Source: Filomicrobium sp. (GTDB taxonomy: Bacteria; Pseudomonadota; Alphaproteobacteria; Rhizobiales; Hyphomicrobiaceae). From it: a stretch of 64,000 nt of DNA. Below the pieces are notes generated by a model. The model was not told where the DNA came from and ran no database searches. It worked only from the letters and a program-made list of their open reading frames with translations. Location of the stretch: positions 1,738,606 through 1,802,605 of the forward strand of contig CP051234.1 of NCBI GenBank assembly GCA_017792465.1, given 5' to 3'. Of this stretch, positions 1 to 8,751 are shown piece by piece; the stretch's first letter is position 1; every line of letters begins with the position of its first letter. Made by a program: the position numbers and the translations under genes.

Positions 1-1
1 C

Positions 2-1285
2 GCGCGCATCACCACGGTGCCGGAATATCTGGAAGTGCGTTTCAACCGCAGTGTCCGCCTTTATTTTTCTGCGTTGACGATTTTGCTGACGTTGCTGGTC
101 GACACCGCTGGAGGGCTTTACGCCGGCGCCATCGTCCTGCAGACGTTTTTCCCGCAAGTCGACCTTTGGATTTTCTGCGTTGGCGTCGGGATATTTGCCG
201 GCGTTTACACGGCAGCCGGCGGCCTCAAGGCGGTTGTCTACACCGACGTGCTGCAAGCCATCGTGCTCATCGTGGGATGCACCGCGCTCACGTTTATCTT
301 GTTCGACCGCTTCGACTATTCCTGGGCGAATTTGCTCGCAACGGCACCGCCGGATCACTTCTCGATGGTCCAGCCGATCGACGACGAGCAGCTGCCGTGG
401 CCGGGATTGGCGTCGGGTGTGGTTCTTCTCGGCTTCTGGTACTGGGTCACCAATCAGTACATTGTGCAGCGGGCTCTGGGTGCCAAAGACCTGAGAAATG
501 CGCAGCAGGGAATCATGTTTGCCGCCATCCTGAAACTGCTGCCGCTGTTCATCATGGTGCTGCCGGGTGCGATGGCGATTTCAGTTTATCCGGACATTCC
601 TGATCGCGATATGGTTCTGCCAACGCTCATCACTCATGCGCTTCCGGCCGGTTTGACGGGGCTGGTGTTGGCGGGCCTGGTCGCGGCCATCATGTCGAGC
701 ATCGATTCGACGCTGAATTCATCTTCAACGCTGATCGTGCACGACTTCCTCAAGACCCGCCGCGGGACGCCATTGTCTCCGCAGCAGTTACGCATCTACG
801 GACAAAGGACGACGCTGGCGCTGATGGCGATCTCGATTGCCTGGGCGCCGAACATCCAATTCTTCAGCGGATTATGGAGCTACCTGCAGCAAGCGTTTGC
901 GATTGTCGTTCCGCCGGTCATCGCGATTTTTCTGGCTGGAGCATTTTCGAAACGCGTGAACGGCTACGGCGCGCTGCGCACGCTCGTCATCGGCCATGTT
1001 TTGGCGCTTGCACTCTTTGTTGCAGCACAGATCGGCTGGTGGCCGCTGCATTTCACAATCACCGTCTTCTTGATGACCGTGATCTCATTCGGCCTGCTGT
1101 TCTGGTTTTCGCAGCATGGCGAAGCGCCATCGGCCGCAGCGATCAAAAATGGGGTCTGGCGTCCGGACATCGCTTTGCAGCGGGGCGAGGAGCGAAGCGG
1201 CGTGCCGAAATGGCTGGGCGATCCACGCCTCTATGCAGGGATCAGCCTCGCCGGGATTGCGGCGACGCTATTCGCGTTCTGGTGA
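2..1285 (+). CDS. Sodium:solute symporter (SSS family), 5'-truncated by window edge
   Basis: The frame is open to the first bases of the window, so the N-terminus lies outside; the GTG at 17 is probably internal. About 427 residues remain, with around ten hydrophobic segments and SSS/SglT-like stretches (PEYLEVRFNRS near the start, GLVAAIMSSIDSTLNSSST near residue 230, which is the conserved sodium-site region of this family). It would be an inner-membrane Na+-coupled importer of sugar or polyol. It converges on ggpS with 71 bp between stops. Because its neighbours make glucosylglycerol, uptake of GG, glycerol or a sugar is an attractive guess, but the substrate cannot be read from sequence. 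Confidence 0.85.
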   Translation, partial: ARITTVPEYLEVRFNRSVRLYFSALTILLTLLVDTAGGLYAGAIVLQTFFPQVDLWIFCVGVGIFAGVYTAAGGLKAVVYTDVLQAIVLIVGCTALTFILFDRFDYSWANLLATAPPDHFSMVQPIDDEQLPWPGLASGVVLLGFWYWVTNQYIVQRALGAKDLRNAQQGIMFAAILKLLPLFIMVLPGAMAISVYPDIPDRDMVLPTLITHALPAGLTGLVLAGLVAAIMSSIDSTLNSSSTLIVHDFLKTRRGTPLSPQQLRIYGQRTTLALMAISIAWAPNIQFFSGLWSYLQQAFAIVVPPVIAIFLAGAFSKRVNGYGALRTLVIGHVLALALFVAAQIGWWPLHFTITVFLMTVISFGLLFWFSQHGEAPSAAAIKNGVWRPDIALQRGEERSGVPKWLGDPRLYAGISLAGIAATLFAFW

Positions 1286-1356
1286 ATGGGCGGAACCAAT
1301 GTAGCCTGTCATGCCGTCCTCAGGAAACCAATACTCCTGCATCTTGGCGACACCTG

Positions 1357-2883
1357 TCACGCCACGTTGCCGTACTCGGGTTCCTCGTCCTTTGGGAGGT
1401 TCGATTCACGAACGAGGGCGAACACCCGATCCTGCTCGGCAGACCAGGATTTGATGTCGAGTTCGCGCACTTTGCGCTTCAATTCCCGCATGCGCGCACG
1501 ACGCTCCGCTTGTGGCATATCGATGGCCTGGCTAATCGCTGAATCCATCGCGGCATGCGAAAACGGATTGACGAGAATGGACTCGTTTAGCTCAACGGCT
1601 GCGCCTGCGAATTCCGACAGGACGAGCGCGCCGACATCGGCGTCTTCGTCGTCGCGCTGCGCCATGACGAATTCACCGGAGACCAAGTTGAGGCCATCGC
1701 ACAGTGGCGTCACCCAGCACACGTCGGCGGCCTGGTAATAGGCGACCAGCTCGCGGAACGGCACTGGAGTGGAAAGTAGGGCCACAGGCTGCCATTCGAA
1801 CGTGCCGAATTGGCCGTTAATGCGTCCGCACAAGGATTCGATTTCCTGCTGGACTTCGTCATAGGCCTCAACATTGCTGGCCTGAACCGAGACGTGCATG
1901 AGGCGCACTTTTCCGACCAACTCCGGGCGTGCTTTCAGCAAGCGCTCGAACGCGAGTAGAAGCTCAACGCCGCCCTTGGTGTAGTCGGTGCGCGAAACCG
2001 AAAGCAGCAACCGGGCGTCGCCCAGATAGTCCCGGATCTTGGCAAGCTTTGTTTTGGTCTCACTGTTTTTGGCGGTTGCCTCGATGTAATCGACATCGAC
2101 ACCAACCGGGTGGGAGGAGAGGTGAATGTCCCGCCCCTGATAGCGGATCTTGGTTGGCGCGCGCTCTTCGGAGAGTGCCATTCCGCGCGACGAAAATTCG
2201 TTGCGGACTGGGATACTTTCGACTTCCTCGACGTCGAAATGGCTTTTGGCGATCGCCACGAAGTTGGCCGTGTAGCGCGGGATATGGAAGCCGATCGCAT
2301 CGCAGGCGAGCAGGCTTTCGATGATCTCCGCGCGCCAGGAGAGGACGTTAAACATGTCAGCGGATGGGAACGGCGTATGGTGGAAGAACGCGATGCGCAC
2401 ATTGGGTTTGAGCTGGCGCAGATACATCGGCACGAGCCACAGATTGTAATCGTGCACCCATACGATATCGCCGTCATCGGCTTCTGCCGCCGCGGCTTGC
2501 GCAAACTGCCAGTTGACTTCGCGGAACGTCGACCAGTCCACCGGCATGTAGTTATAGCGTTCCTTGAACGAGTGCAGGATCGGCCACAGCGCCTCTTTCG
2601 AGGTGACATGGTAGAAGCTTTTGACCTGTTCGGGTGTCAGCTGCAGTCGGCTGACCCGGTAGCTTCCGATGCTATCGGTGATGTTGACGACGCGCTCGAA
2701 TTCTTCCGTCGCGTTTTCGGTCGAGGTCCAGGCCACCCACGACCCGCCGTTGCCATTGCCGAAAAAGCTTTTCAGCGACGGGATGATGCCGTTGGGGCTT
2801 TTGGGTTCGCGGCGTTCGACCTTGCCATCCACCAGCACTTCTTCGTACGGCTGTCGGTGGTAGACTATGATAAGCTTTGACAT
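1357..2883 (-). CDS. ggpS: Glucosylglycerol-phosphate synthase (GT20)
   Basis: A 508-residue GT20 enzyme that should transfer glucose from ADP- or UDP-glucose to glycerol-3-phosphate. It resembles cyanobacterial GgpS more than OtsA. The N-terminus is YHRQPYEE (about residue 8), the KSPNGIIPSLKSFF loop follows, and HDYNLWL (144-150), AFFHHTPFPS (165-174), SRTDYTKG (297-304) and PLCDGLNLVSGE (393-404) are all present. The true OtsA at 17998 lacks these GgpS-type signatures, so the two GT20 enzymes probably have different acceptors. Its ATG overlaps the stop of the upstream phosphatase (TGATG), implying translational coupling. Acceptor specificity is inferred from family resemblance and from the adjacent gpsA; it has not been shown. 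Confidence 0.85.
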   Translation of the reverse strand: MSKLIIVYHRQPYEEVLVDGKVERREPKSPNGIIPSLKSFFGNGNGGSWVAWTSTENATEEFERVVNITDSIGSYRVSRLQLTPEQVKSFYHVTSKEALWPILHSFKERYNYMPVDWSTFREVNWQFAQAAAAEADDGDIVWVHDYNLWLVPMYLRQLKPNVRIAFFHHTPFPSADMFNVLSWRAEIIESLLACDAIGFHIPRYTANFVAIAKSHFDVEEVESIPVRNEFSSRGMALSEERAPTKIRYQGRDIHLSSHPVGVDVDYIEATAKNSETKTKLAKIRDYLGDARLLLSVSRTDYTKGGVELLLAFERLLKARPELVGKVRLMHVSVQASNVEAYDEVQQEIESLCGRINGQFGTFEWQPVALLSTPVPFRELVAYYQAADVCWVTPLCDGLNLVSGEFVMAQRDDEDADVGALVLSEFAGAAVELNESILVNPFSHAAMDSAISQAIDMPQAERRARMRELKRKVRELDIKSWSAEQDRVFALVRESNLPKDEEPEYGNVA

Positions 2884-3665
2884 CAGTTGATAGCCTCCAG
2901 TTGTTCCGCGAATTTGTAGTGGCCGATTGCTTCTGCGATGCCGCCGGCGCCCGGCAGCGATGCCTTGTATGCGCTTGCAATCGGGCCGAGCCGCTCCATA
3001 AGCGCCGGCTCACTGTTGGCGACCGCAACTCCGCGGAGGCCTGTTTCAAAGAGTGAGAGATCGTTGAGCGTATCGCCGGCAACGAGGACCGTCTCATCGC
3101 CGATATCGAGGTGCTGCAACAGGCGTTTGAGCGATGGCCCTTTGGACACATTCGGCGGCAAGACATCGAAATAGCGATTGTCTGAGATAAGAACGTCGTA
3201 GCCTTCTTGCGTCACGATCTGCTCGGCGCGGCCGTCGTATTTTTCCGGGTCGAAGTGGTAGCTGACACGATAGCGGAACGGCGTGTTCTGCAGCGTCAAA
3301 CCGGGCATGTCTTCGAGTAGCGCGCGCATCGTGTCGCCGGCGTCGTTCCACAGCGAAGCGATTTCGGCTTCGAGCCGTTCAATCGGCTGCACCGTCTTGG
3401 GTGGCGATGCGCCATTCGATGACGGCGCGGCGATCACTTCGGCAATCGTCGTTCCAACATCGCCTACGACATAGTCGGGCCAGGGGACGGCGTCGTCATG
3501 ACAGAGCTGTTCGATAAAGCGTGGATCGCGGCCGGTTACGAAGATGAGGCCAATTGAGCGCCGGTTGTTTTCAAGCCAACGATATAAGGCGGCGCGTTGA
3601 TTGTGGGATCCGCCTAAGAACGTCCCATCCAGATCTGTCGCCAGTATGAGGTTTTTGTCTTTCAT
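2883..3665 (-). CDS. HAD-IIB phosphatase, probable glucosylglycerol-3-phosphate phosphatase
   Basis: A 260-residue HAD hydrolase of the sucrose-phosphatase-like type: nucleophile motif DLDGT (11-15), a C2-type cap in the middle, SKGPSLKRLL with the motif III lysine, and GDTLNDLSLFE as motif IV. It lies between gpsA and ggpS and overlaps the ggpS start by one base, so it most likely dephosphorylates GG-phosphate to glucosylglycerol. Cyanobacterial GG-phosphate phosphatase (StpA) belongs to a different family, so this would be a non-orthologous replacement. Alternatives are sucrose- or mannosylglycerate-type phosphatase. I chose the ATG at 3665; a GTG lies immediately upstream. Confidence 0.75.
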   Translation of the reverse strand: MKDKNLILATDLDGTFLGGSHNQRAALYRWLENNRRSIGLIFVTGRDPRFIEQLCHDDAVPWPDYVVGDVGTTIAEVIAAPSSNGASPPKTVQPIERLEAEIASLWNDAGDTMRALLEDMPGLTLQNTPFRYRVSYHFDPEKYDGRAEQIVTQEGYDVLISDNRYFDVLPPNVSKGPSLKRLLQHLDIGDETVLVAGDTLNDLSLFETGLRGVAVANSEPALMERLGPIASAYKASLPGAGGIAEAIGHYKFAEQLEAIN

Positions 3666-3801
3666 CACGAATAGGAGCGTCTTGCGTGGACGCCGAAAAA
3701 CTCCTTTTGGGTTTTTGCCGAAGGCAGATCAGTCAAAGTGCACCGACCCGGTTGCGCCAAGCGTCCACGGGTCACTCCGTCACTTAAGTCATCTTCACTT
3801 A

Positions 3802-4905
3802 CTACGTCATCAGTTCTTCCAGTCGCCGCGCCCCATCGCTACCGAGCGGATGCGGGAGTTCGATGGATATCGCGCGTGGCTCTGCTTCAAAGGGCCGGGT
3901 CCACAATTTGCTGAAGGTTTCGGCCAGGGCTTTGTCTTCGTGGACGATATCGTAGACGGCAGCGACGATTGGCATCGAGACGCCGCGGGCCTGCGCCAAT
4001 CGCTTGATCGAGGCGGCGTTGGCGATGCCCTCAACAACGACCGGACGGCCATCGAAGATGTCTTCGCGTGCGCGGCCCTGACCGAGCTGCACGCCGTAGC
4101 TGAAATTGCGGGACTGCGGGTTGGAGCACGTCAAAATCAGATCGCCGATGCCCGACAGCCCGGTTACGGTTTCGCGTTGACCACCGAGTGCCACCGCAAG
4201 TTCCTTCATCTCGTTCAGACCGCGTGTGATGAGCGCGGCGCGCGTGTTCGAAGCAAATCCGGCGCCATCGATCATACCGCACAAGATGGCGAGCACGTTC
4301 TTGACCGCGCCGCCGATCTCAACCCCGACCACGTCGTCGGAAATGAAGGGGCGGAATGTTTCGGTGCCGATCGAAACGGCGAGCCGGGCCGCCAGAATTT
4401 TTTCACCCGCCAAGTCTTTGCAATAATCAAACTGCGAGGCGACGGTCACGGCGGTCGGCAAGCGTTGCGCCGTTTCGTCGGCGAATGTCGGTCCGGAAAG
4501 GACGCCGGTTTCATGCCCTGGCAATTCTTCGCCGGCAACCTCGGTCATGAGCTTACCGGATTCCAGTTCAACGCCCTTGGCGCAAACGATGACAGGAACG
4601 CCGGGTGCGAGAACTTCATTGAGTTTGCGCGCAACTTCGCGAACCGATGTCGACGGCGTCACCATCAATACGCAATCGCAACCATCAACGGCTTCGGCCA
4701 TCGACGTTGTTGCAGAGAGTTCGGCTGGGAGAGCAATGTCGCTCAAATAGTACGTGTTGCGGTTGTGCGTGTTGATCTCGTCGACGATCTCTTGCCGGCG
4801 GCCCCATAGTCGCACCTGGCGGCCTGCCTGAGCGGCGGTCATCGCAAGCGCTGTTCCCCAGCTTCCTGCGCCAAGAACCGCGATTGATTTGAAGGGTCGC
4901 GCCAT
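3802..4905 (-). CDS. gpsA: Glycerol-3-phosphate dehydrogenase [NAD(P)+]
   Basis: Reduces dihydroxyacetone phosphate to sn-glycerol-3-phosphate, feeding phospholipid synthesis and here probably GG synthesis. The Rossmann motif GAGSWGTALA lies at residues 11-20, followed by CAKGVE, SGPTFADE and the catalytic-lysine region GGAVKNVLAI; the length is about 367. The ATG at 4905 (MARPFKSIAVLGAG) matches the usual GpsA start; an in-frame ATG at 4953 would add 16 residues. It is the first gene of the minus-strand set gpsA - phosphatase - ggpS. A 136-bp spacer separates it from the phosphatase, so it may also have its own transcript end. Confidence 0.95.
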   Translation of the reverse strand: MARPFKSIAVLGAGSWGTALAMTAAQAGRQVRLWGRRQEIVDEINTHNRNTYYLSDIALPAELSATTSMAEAVDGCDCVLMVTPSTSVREVARKLNEVLAPGVPVIVCAKGVELESGKLMTEVAGEELPGHETGVLSGPTFADETAQRLPTAVTVASQFDYCKDLAGEKILAARLAVSIGTETFRPFISDDVVGVEIGGAVKNVLAILCGMIDGAGFASNTRAALITRGLNEMKELAVALGGQRETVTGLSGIGDLILTCSNPQSRNFSYGVQLGQGRAREDIFDGRPVVVEGIANAASIKRLAQARGVSMPIVAAVYDIVHEDKALAETFSKLWTRPFEAEPRAISIELPHPLGSDGARRLEELMT

Positions 4906-4953
4906 CACAACGCGACGTCCGATACCAGCAATTTCGTTGATTACCTTTGTCAT

Positions 4954-5398
4954 AGGCCCCGATCAGCTAGTTTCGCGTTCTGCATCACCTTTACTTGCGG
5001 TGTTCTCGTTGAACGCTTGGACAACGTCACTGCGTTCGCAAGCGCAGCGACTTGATGTTCGCAAGTGCGAAAGATAGCATGAGGTTGCGCTTTCACCAAA
5101 TCGACGCTGTGGGCAAGACGGATAAAATCTCAATTTTGCATGGAGTTAGCATTGGAGCTCAGCGTCGTTAACGGCTTCAGTCAAAGATCTCAGATCCGCG
5201 CGAAAGCCTCTGAGTTGCATGGGTAAATTTCGTTTTTGCTGCGGTGCAGAGCAGTGTCTGAGGTCGCAAAGGGACTGCGATTGAGAAGGACTTGAAACGC
5301 GGCGGGAAGTATTGGCGCTTCGACACCAAGTTTTTTGGCGAATCGGAGCGCTAGGTTCAGCTTTGGAGCAAGAAAATCACGAGAGGTATTAGCTAAAA
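4954..5398. other. Divergent intergenic region with possible integrase scrap
   Basis: This 445-bp stretch separates gpsA (minus) from the MFS gene (plus) and must hold both promoters; I cannot fix -35/-10 boxes with confidence. From about 5272 to 5337 the plus strand translates as LKRGGKYWRFDTKFFGESER followed by a stop, and the adjacent frame continues RFSFGARKSREV. This resembles the start of tyrosine-recombinase integrases (KYWR.....G.....LGxYP..SLAEAR) with a frameshift. It is short and could be chance. Confidence 0.4.
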
Positions 5399-6649
5399 AT
5401 GTCTCAACTCAAGCACTCAATGTGGTCGGTTTCAGCTTTGATGTTGAGCGTTACTGTACTTCTGATGGGCAATGGCCTGCTCGGCACGCTCGTCCCGATC
5501 CGCGCGAATCTTCAATCGTTCAGCGACTTGGATATCGGCATCCTTGGCTCCTCCTACTTCATCGGATTTACGTTCGGTTGCCTCACCGGCCCGATGCTGA
5601 TCGCACGCGCCGGCCATATCCGAACATATCTGGCAGCCGTTTCCGTCGCCTCGATTGCCGCTCTCATTCACGCGTTGACTTACGAACAGCTCACATGGTG
5701 GCTGGCGCGCGCGACCACCGGCTTTTGCTTTTCCGTCCTGTTTATCGTCATCGAAAGCTGGCTTAACGAACGCTCCGACAATTCGACGCGCGGGACGGTC
5801 TTTTCGATCTATATGGCCATCAACCTGTCGGTCCTGATGGTCGGTCAATTCCTTCTGACGCTGGCGGACCCGAAAACGTTTGCGCTCTTTTCGTTTGTGG
5901 CGATCCTGTTCTCGCTGGCGGCACTACCAGTTGCCATGACGAAGGCGCAGTCGCCGGAACCTATTCCCGTCGTCCTGCCGAGCCTGAAGAAGCTTTACCA
6001 TCTTTCGCCTGTGGGCTTTCTGGGATGTTTTGCCGTCGGGCTTGCGAACGGAGCTTTCTGGTCGCTGGGGCCGGTGTTTGCAATGGACCGAGGGCTCGAC
6101 ACGTCGGGCATTGCGCTATTCATGGGGTCGGTCATTCTTGGCGGAGCACTCGGACAGTGGCCGGCGGGGCTCGTCTCCGATCTCGTCGACCGGCGCTACG
6201 TGATACTTGTTGGCAGCGTTCTCGCCGCGTTTTTTGGGGCGCTTCTCAGCACGGTCAGCTTTTCGGACACAACGGTTCTATTGGCAGCTGGATTCGGATT
6301 TGGCTGCCTCGCGTTGCCGCTCTATTCGATCGCAGTTGCGCACGCGAACGACTATGCGTCGGTCTCTGACTCGGTTGAGACATCGAGCGGCTTGTTGCTT
6401 CTGCTCGGGCTCGGCTCCAGCATCGGACCGGTCATTTCCTCGCTCCTTGGCGACCTTACCAATCAACAATCGCTGTTTGTCTTCACGGCCGGCACGCATC
6501 TGCTTTTGGCCGGGTACGTGATCTGGCGCATCATGCAGCGGGCTCCACTGCTGAGCGACGAGAAGGGAAGTTTTTCGGACGCAGCATTTGCCGCGCAGAC
6601 CCTTGCTCCGATTGAAGAGATCAAGGTGCTGCATGAGCACGTTGAATAG
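5399..6649 (+). CDS. MFS transporter (YcaD-like)
   Basis: A 416-residue major facilitator superfamily protein with twelve predicted membrane segments. GPMLIARAGHIRTYL after TM2 and SDLVDRRYVILVG in the second half correspond to the family's repeated cytoplasmic loop, and WLNERSDNSTRG follows TM4. The overall layout, including GLLGTLVPIRANLQSFS near the N-terminus, resembles the YcaD/Rhizobiales MFS group whose substrates are mostly unknown. Start ATG 5399 follows an AGAGGT ribosome-binding site. It is transcribed alone and divergently from gpsA; a role in osmolyte or sugar export is only a neighbourhood guess. Confidence 0.8.
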   Translation: MSQLKHSMWSVSALMLSVTVLLMGNGLLGTLVPIRANLQSFSDLDIGILGSSYFIGFTFGCLTGPMLIARAGHIRTYLAAVSVASIAALIHALTYEQLTWWLARATTGFCFSVLFIVIESWLNERSDNSTRGTVFSIYMAINLSVLMVGQFLLTLADPKTFALFSFVAILFSLAALPVAMTKAQSPEPIPVVLPSLKKLYHLSPVGFLGCFAVGLANGAFWSLGPVFAMDRGLDTSGIALFMGSVILGGALGQWPAGLVSDLVDRRYVILVGSVLAAFFGALLSTVSFSDTTVLLAAGFGFGCLALPLYSIAVAHANDYASVSDSVETSSGLLLLLGLGSSIGPVISSLLGDLTNQQSLFVFTAGTHLLLAGYVIWRIMQRAPLLSDEKGSFSDAAFAAQTLAPIEEIKVLHEHVE

Positions 6650-6694
6650 ATAGCCGCCTGCAGAAGGGGCGAGCGGAGGGTTGCTGGTACTCAG

Positions 6695-7501
6695 CTATGC
6701 CATTTGGAAATGGGTCGAGAGTGTTTGAGATTCGCCGGCATTGATGGTCCGCCGGTCAGCGCCAATCCAGCCGGTTTCGACGCAGACCATCCGGCGAAAA
6801 TCGTCGGGGGCCATGTCACCCAGTCTGGCGCTTTTTTCGATCCAGGGGTTCCACACCACAACACTGCCGCAGCTGCCACGTCCATCGAGAACTATTGAGC
6901 CCTCGCCATCTCCATCACGAACAATGACGGGATCGCTCGCGCTATAGATCCGATCGACCTCGCCGTTGAAGGTCACGTTGCCCTCTTGGCGTTTCGCAGA
7001 CATGTCGTCGAGTTGGTCGAGAAACGTCGTCCCATCGAGACCTTCGATTGCTACAGCCTCGACATCGCGGACAGCCAAATACGTGTGCAACACCGCTTCG
7101 ATGGCGACGGGTTCGTCGCTTGAATTGCTTGTTGTCAGCGAGACTTCCAGGCCGTCACCTGCCCGCACGTGCAATTCGGCTTCAAGGTTCTCTTGGGGCA
7201 GACGCATCGTGACGCGATCGTCCGCGCCATCGGCGACGTCGAACTCCTGGAGCCGGGCCACACCGTGATTTGGCAGGGAACCGTCGTTTGGATGACTCCC
7301 GAACCAGGGCCAGCACAATGGAATGCCGCCGCGCAGTGACTTGCCGGGCAAGCGCTTTCGCGCGCACCACAGCATGTCGCGTCCGGCGTGGGTCCAACGC
7401 ACGACTTGGCCGCCCTGCGGTGCGATCCAGGCGATGTCGTCGCCAGCCGTTATCCGAGCAACCCGGCCGACGATTGGATGAGTTTCGAACTGCAGTGTCA
7501 T
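6695..7501 (-). CDS. D-hexose-6-phosphate mutarotase (YeaD-like aldose epimerase)
   Basis: A 268-residue member of the aldose 1-epimerase superfamily, YeaD/glucose-6-phosphate 1-epimerase subgroup. Visible motifs are RGGIPLCWPWFG (57-68), PNHGVAR, the histidine-containing VLHTYLAVRD and VVVWNPWIEK, with a C-terminal VETG where the subgroup carries a catalytic Glu. It would equilibrate alpha and beta anomers of hexose-6-phosphates, which fits a region full of glucose-6-phosphate users (otsA, glk, phosphoglucomutase). It lies between two unrelated genes with short gaps, and may share a transcript with the SLOG gene upstream (31 bp away). Confidence 0.88.
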   Translation of the reverse strand: MTLQFETHPIVGRVARITAGDDIAWIAPQGGQVVRWTHAGRDMLWCARKRLPGKSLRGGIPLCWPWFGSHPNDGSLPNHGVARLQEFDVADGADDRVTMRLPQENLEAELHVRAGDGLEVSLTTSNSSDEPVAIEAVLHTYLAVRDVEAVAIEGLDGTTFLDQLDDMSAKRQEGNVTFNGEVDRIYSASDPVIVRDGDGEGSIVLDGRGSCGSVVVWNPWIEKSARLGDMAPDDFRRMVCVETGWIGADRRTINAGESQTLSTHFQMA

Positions 7502-7532
7502 GACTTCCTTTGTTGGTGATGGCTATGCGCGC

Positions 7533-8564
7533 TCAATTGGAGGGCTTCTTTGGCGGCGGCACCAGCTGCGCGAGAACCGGCAGGACTTCCGACAAGAATT
7601 CTGCGGTGCGCTTCTGAATGCCAGGGCTGCTCGATTCGCGCGGTCCAGCGACGTTCAATAAGATCCTTTTGGACTTGTTCTTGTTCATGAAGGCGACGAC
7701 TTGCTCTCTAGCGGATGGGTCGTCCATCGAAAATTCCTTGTAGGTCTTCCCCCAGGCAACACACAATTCTTTAGCGCGCGCCGTACCGTCGCTATAGCTC
7801 GGGTTCCCAGTATAAAGAATGATCGTGTGGGTGGCCCACATGACATTGAGGGCCGTGCGCACATCCGGATCGCTAGACTCTGTCGGGCGCAGTTGTCGCA
7901 AGAGCTGTGAATCTATTTCCTCTGGCTTTCCCGCCTTGCTGTTCTCGGTTGCCCAATTGCGCGGGATCCATCCGGCGCATTTGATGTTTGTTTCGGCCGC
8001 GGCGACGAGCGCTCCCTGATCGACGCCAGTTTGCCCACCAGAAATCAGCAAGAAACATGGCTTGTAAGCAGACGTCTCGGCGTAAAGTTTTCCAAAGCCC
8101 GCGAAGTATTCTCGTCCTGACTTTGCCGGTGTACGCATGTCGTTGAGATATGCCGAGAGCAATTCGTACTGGTCGCAGATGCTTTCTCCCCATGAGGAAT
8201 TCAGCAAAGTTGCTCGCCGGGTGGGGCCGATGATCCTGGTATTCAGCAAGATACCTGCTTGGTCATAACTTGCAGCGACGGAATTTGCTTTAGCGCGGTC
8301 GGCATCCTCCCATTTGTCGTAGGGGAGTTTGGCCAGCTTCTCGCGGACGTGGAGGCGGGCGTCACTGAAATCTTGTGATGCGAGGTACTGGTGCAAATAG
8401 AACAGCGACTGATCCTGCTGCTGGTCGCGGGCGAGACGGATTTGTAACGCCGCATAAAAAGCGGTCGCTGCGGTTAGGAGTGCTATGGCGGCGTTGGCGT
8501 AATTGCTGATGTGCGAAGAATTGAGACTTCCGAAGACGTCCCACAATTGATTAAGTATGGTCAT
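7533..8564 (-). CDS. Membrane-anchored SLOG (cpYpsA / PF12694-type) protein
   Basis: A 343-residue protein of two parts. Residues 1-45 hold one membrane segment (ANAAIALLTAATAFYAALQI) leading into a helical region of about 120 residues with a DUF4760-like look. From about residue 170 comes a SLOG domain of the group named 'putative molybdenum carrier': ISGGQTGVDQGALVAA, GWIPRNWATE, a THTIIL strand, SDGTARAKELC and LNVAGPRESSSPGI. SLOG domains bind nucleotides or nucleotide-derived signals, and several are parts of defence or stress signalling systems. No obvious effector gene flanks it; its neighbours are the mutarotase and a peptide transporter. Family assignment of the C-terminal half is firm; the function is unknown. 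Confidence 0.8.
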   Translation of the reverse strand: MTILNQLWDVFGSLNSSHISNYANAAIALLTAATAFYAALQIRLARDQQQDQSLFYLHQYLASQDFSDARLHVREKLAKLPYDKWEDADRAKANSVAASYDQAGILLNTRIIGPTRRATLLNSSWGESICDQYELLSAYLNDMRTPAKSGREYFAGFGKLYAETSAYKPCFLLISGGQTGVDQGALVAAAETNIKCAGWIPRNWATENSKAGKPEEIDSQLLRQLRPTESSDPDVRTALNVMWATHTIILYTGNPSYSDGTARAKELCVAWGKTYKEFSMDDPSAREQVVAFMNKNKSKRILLNVAGPRESSSPGIQKRTAEFLSEVLPVLAQLVPPPKKPSN

Positions 8565-8751
8565 TTTGCAGCGCTTTCTGTCCGTACCGCATGGCGAGCC
8601 CCGTTGAACGCTGAGGCTATTCAGTTCGGGTGAATATTGCTTTGCGCGAAGGCGAAAGAAAAGCCGTCTGATCTTCGCGAGAGAATTTCCTGCATCGATT
8701 GGCCACAGTCGCAGACCTGCCTGAGAAGTTGTGTCGACGGAGTTCTGAGCG

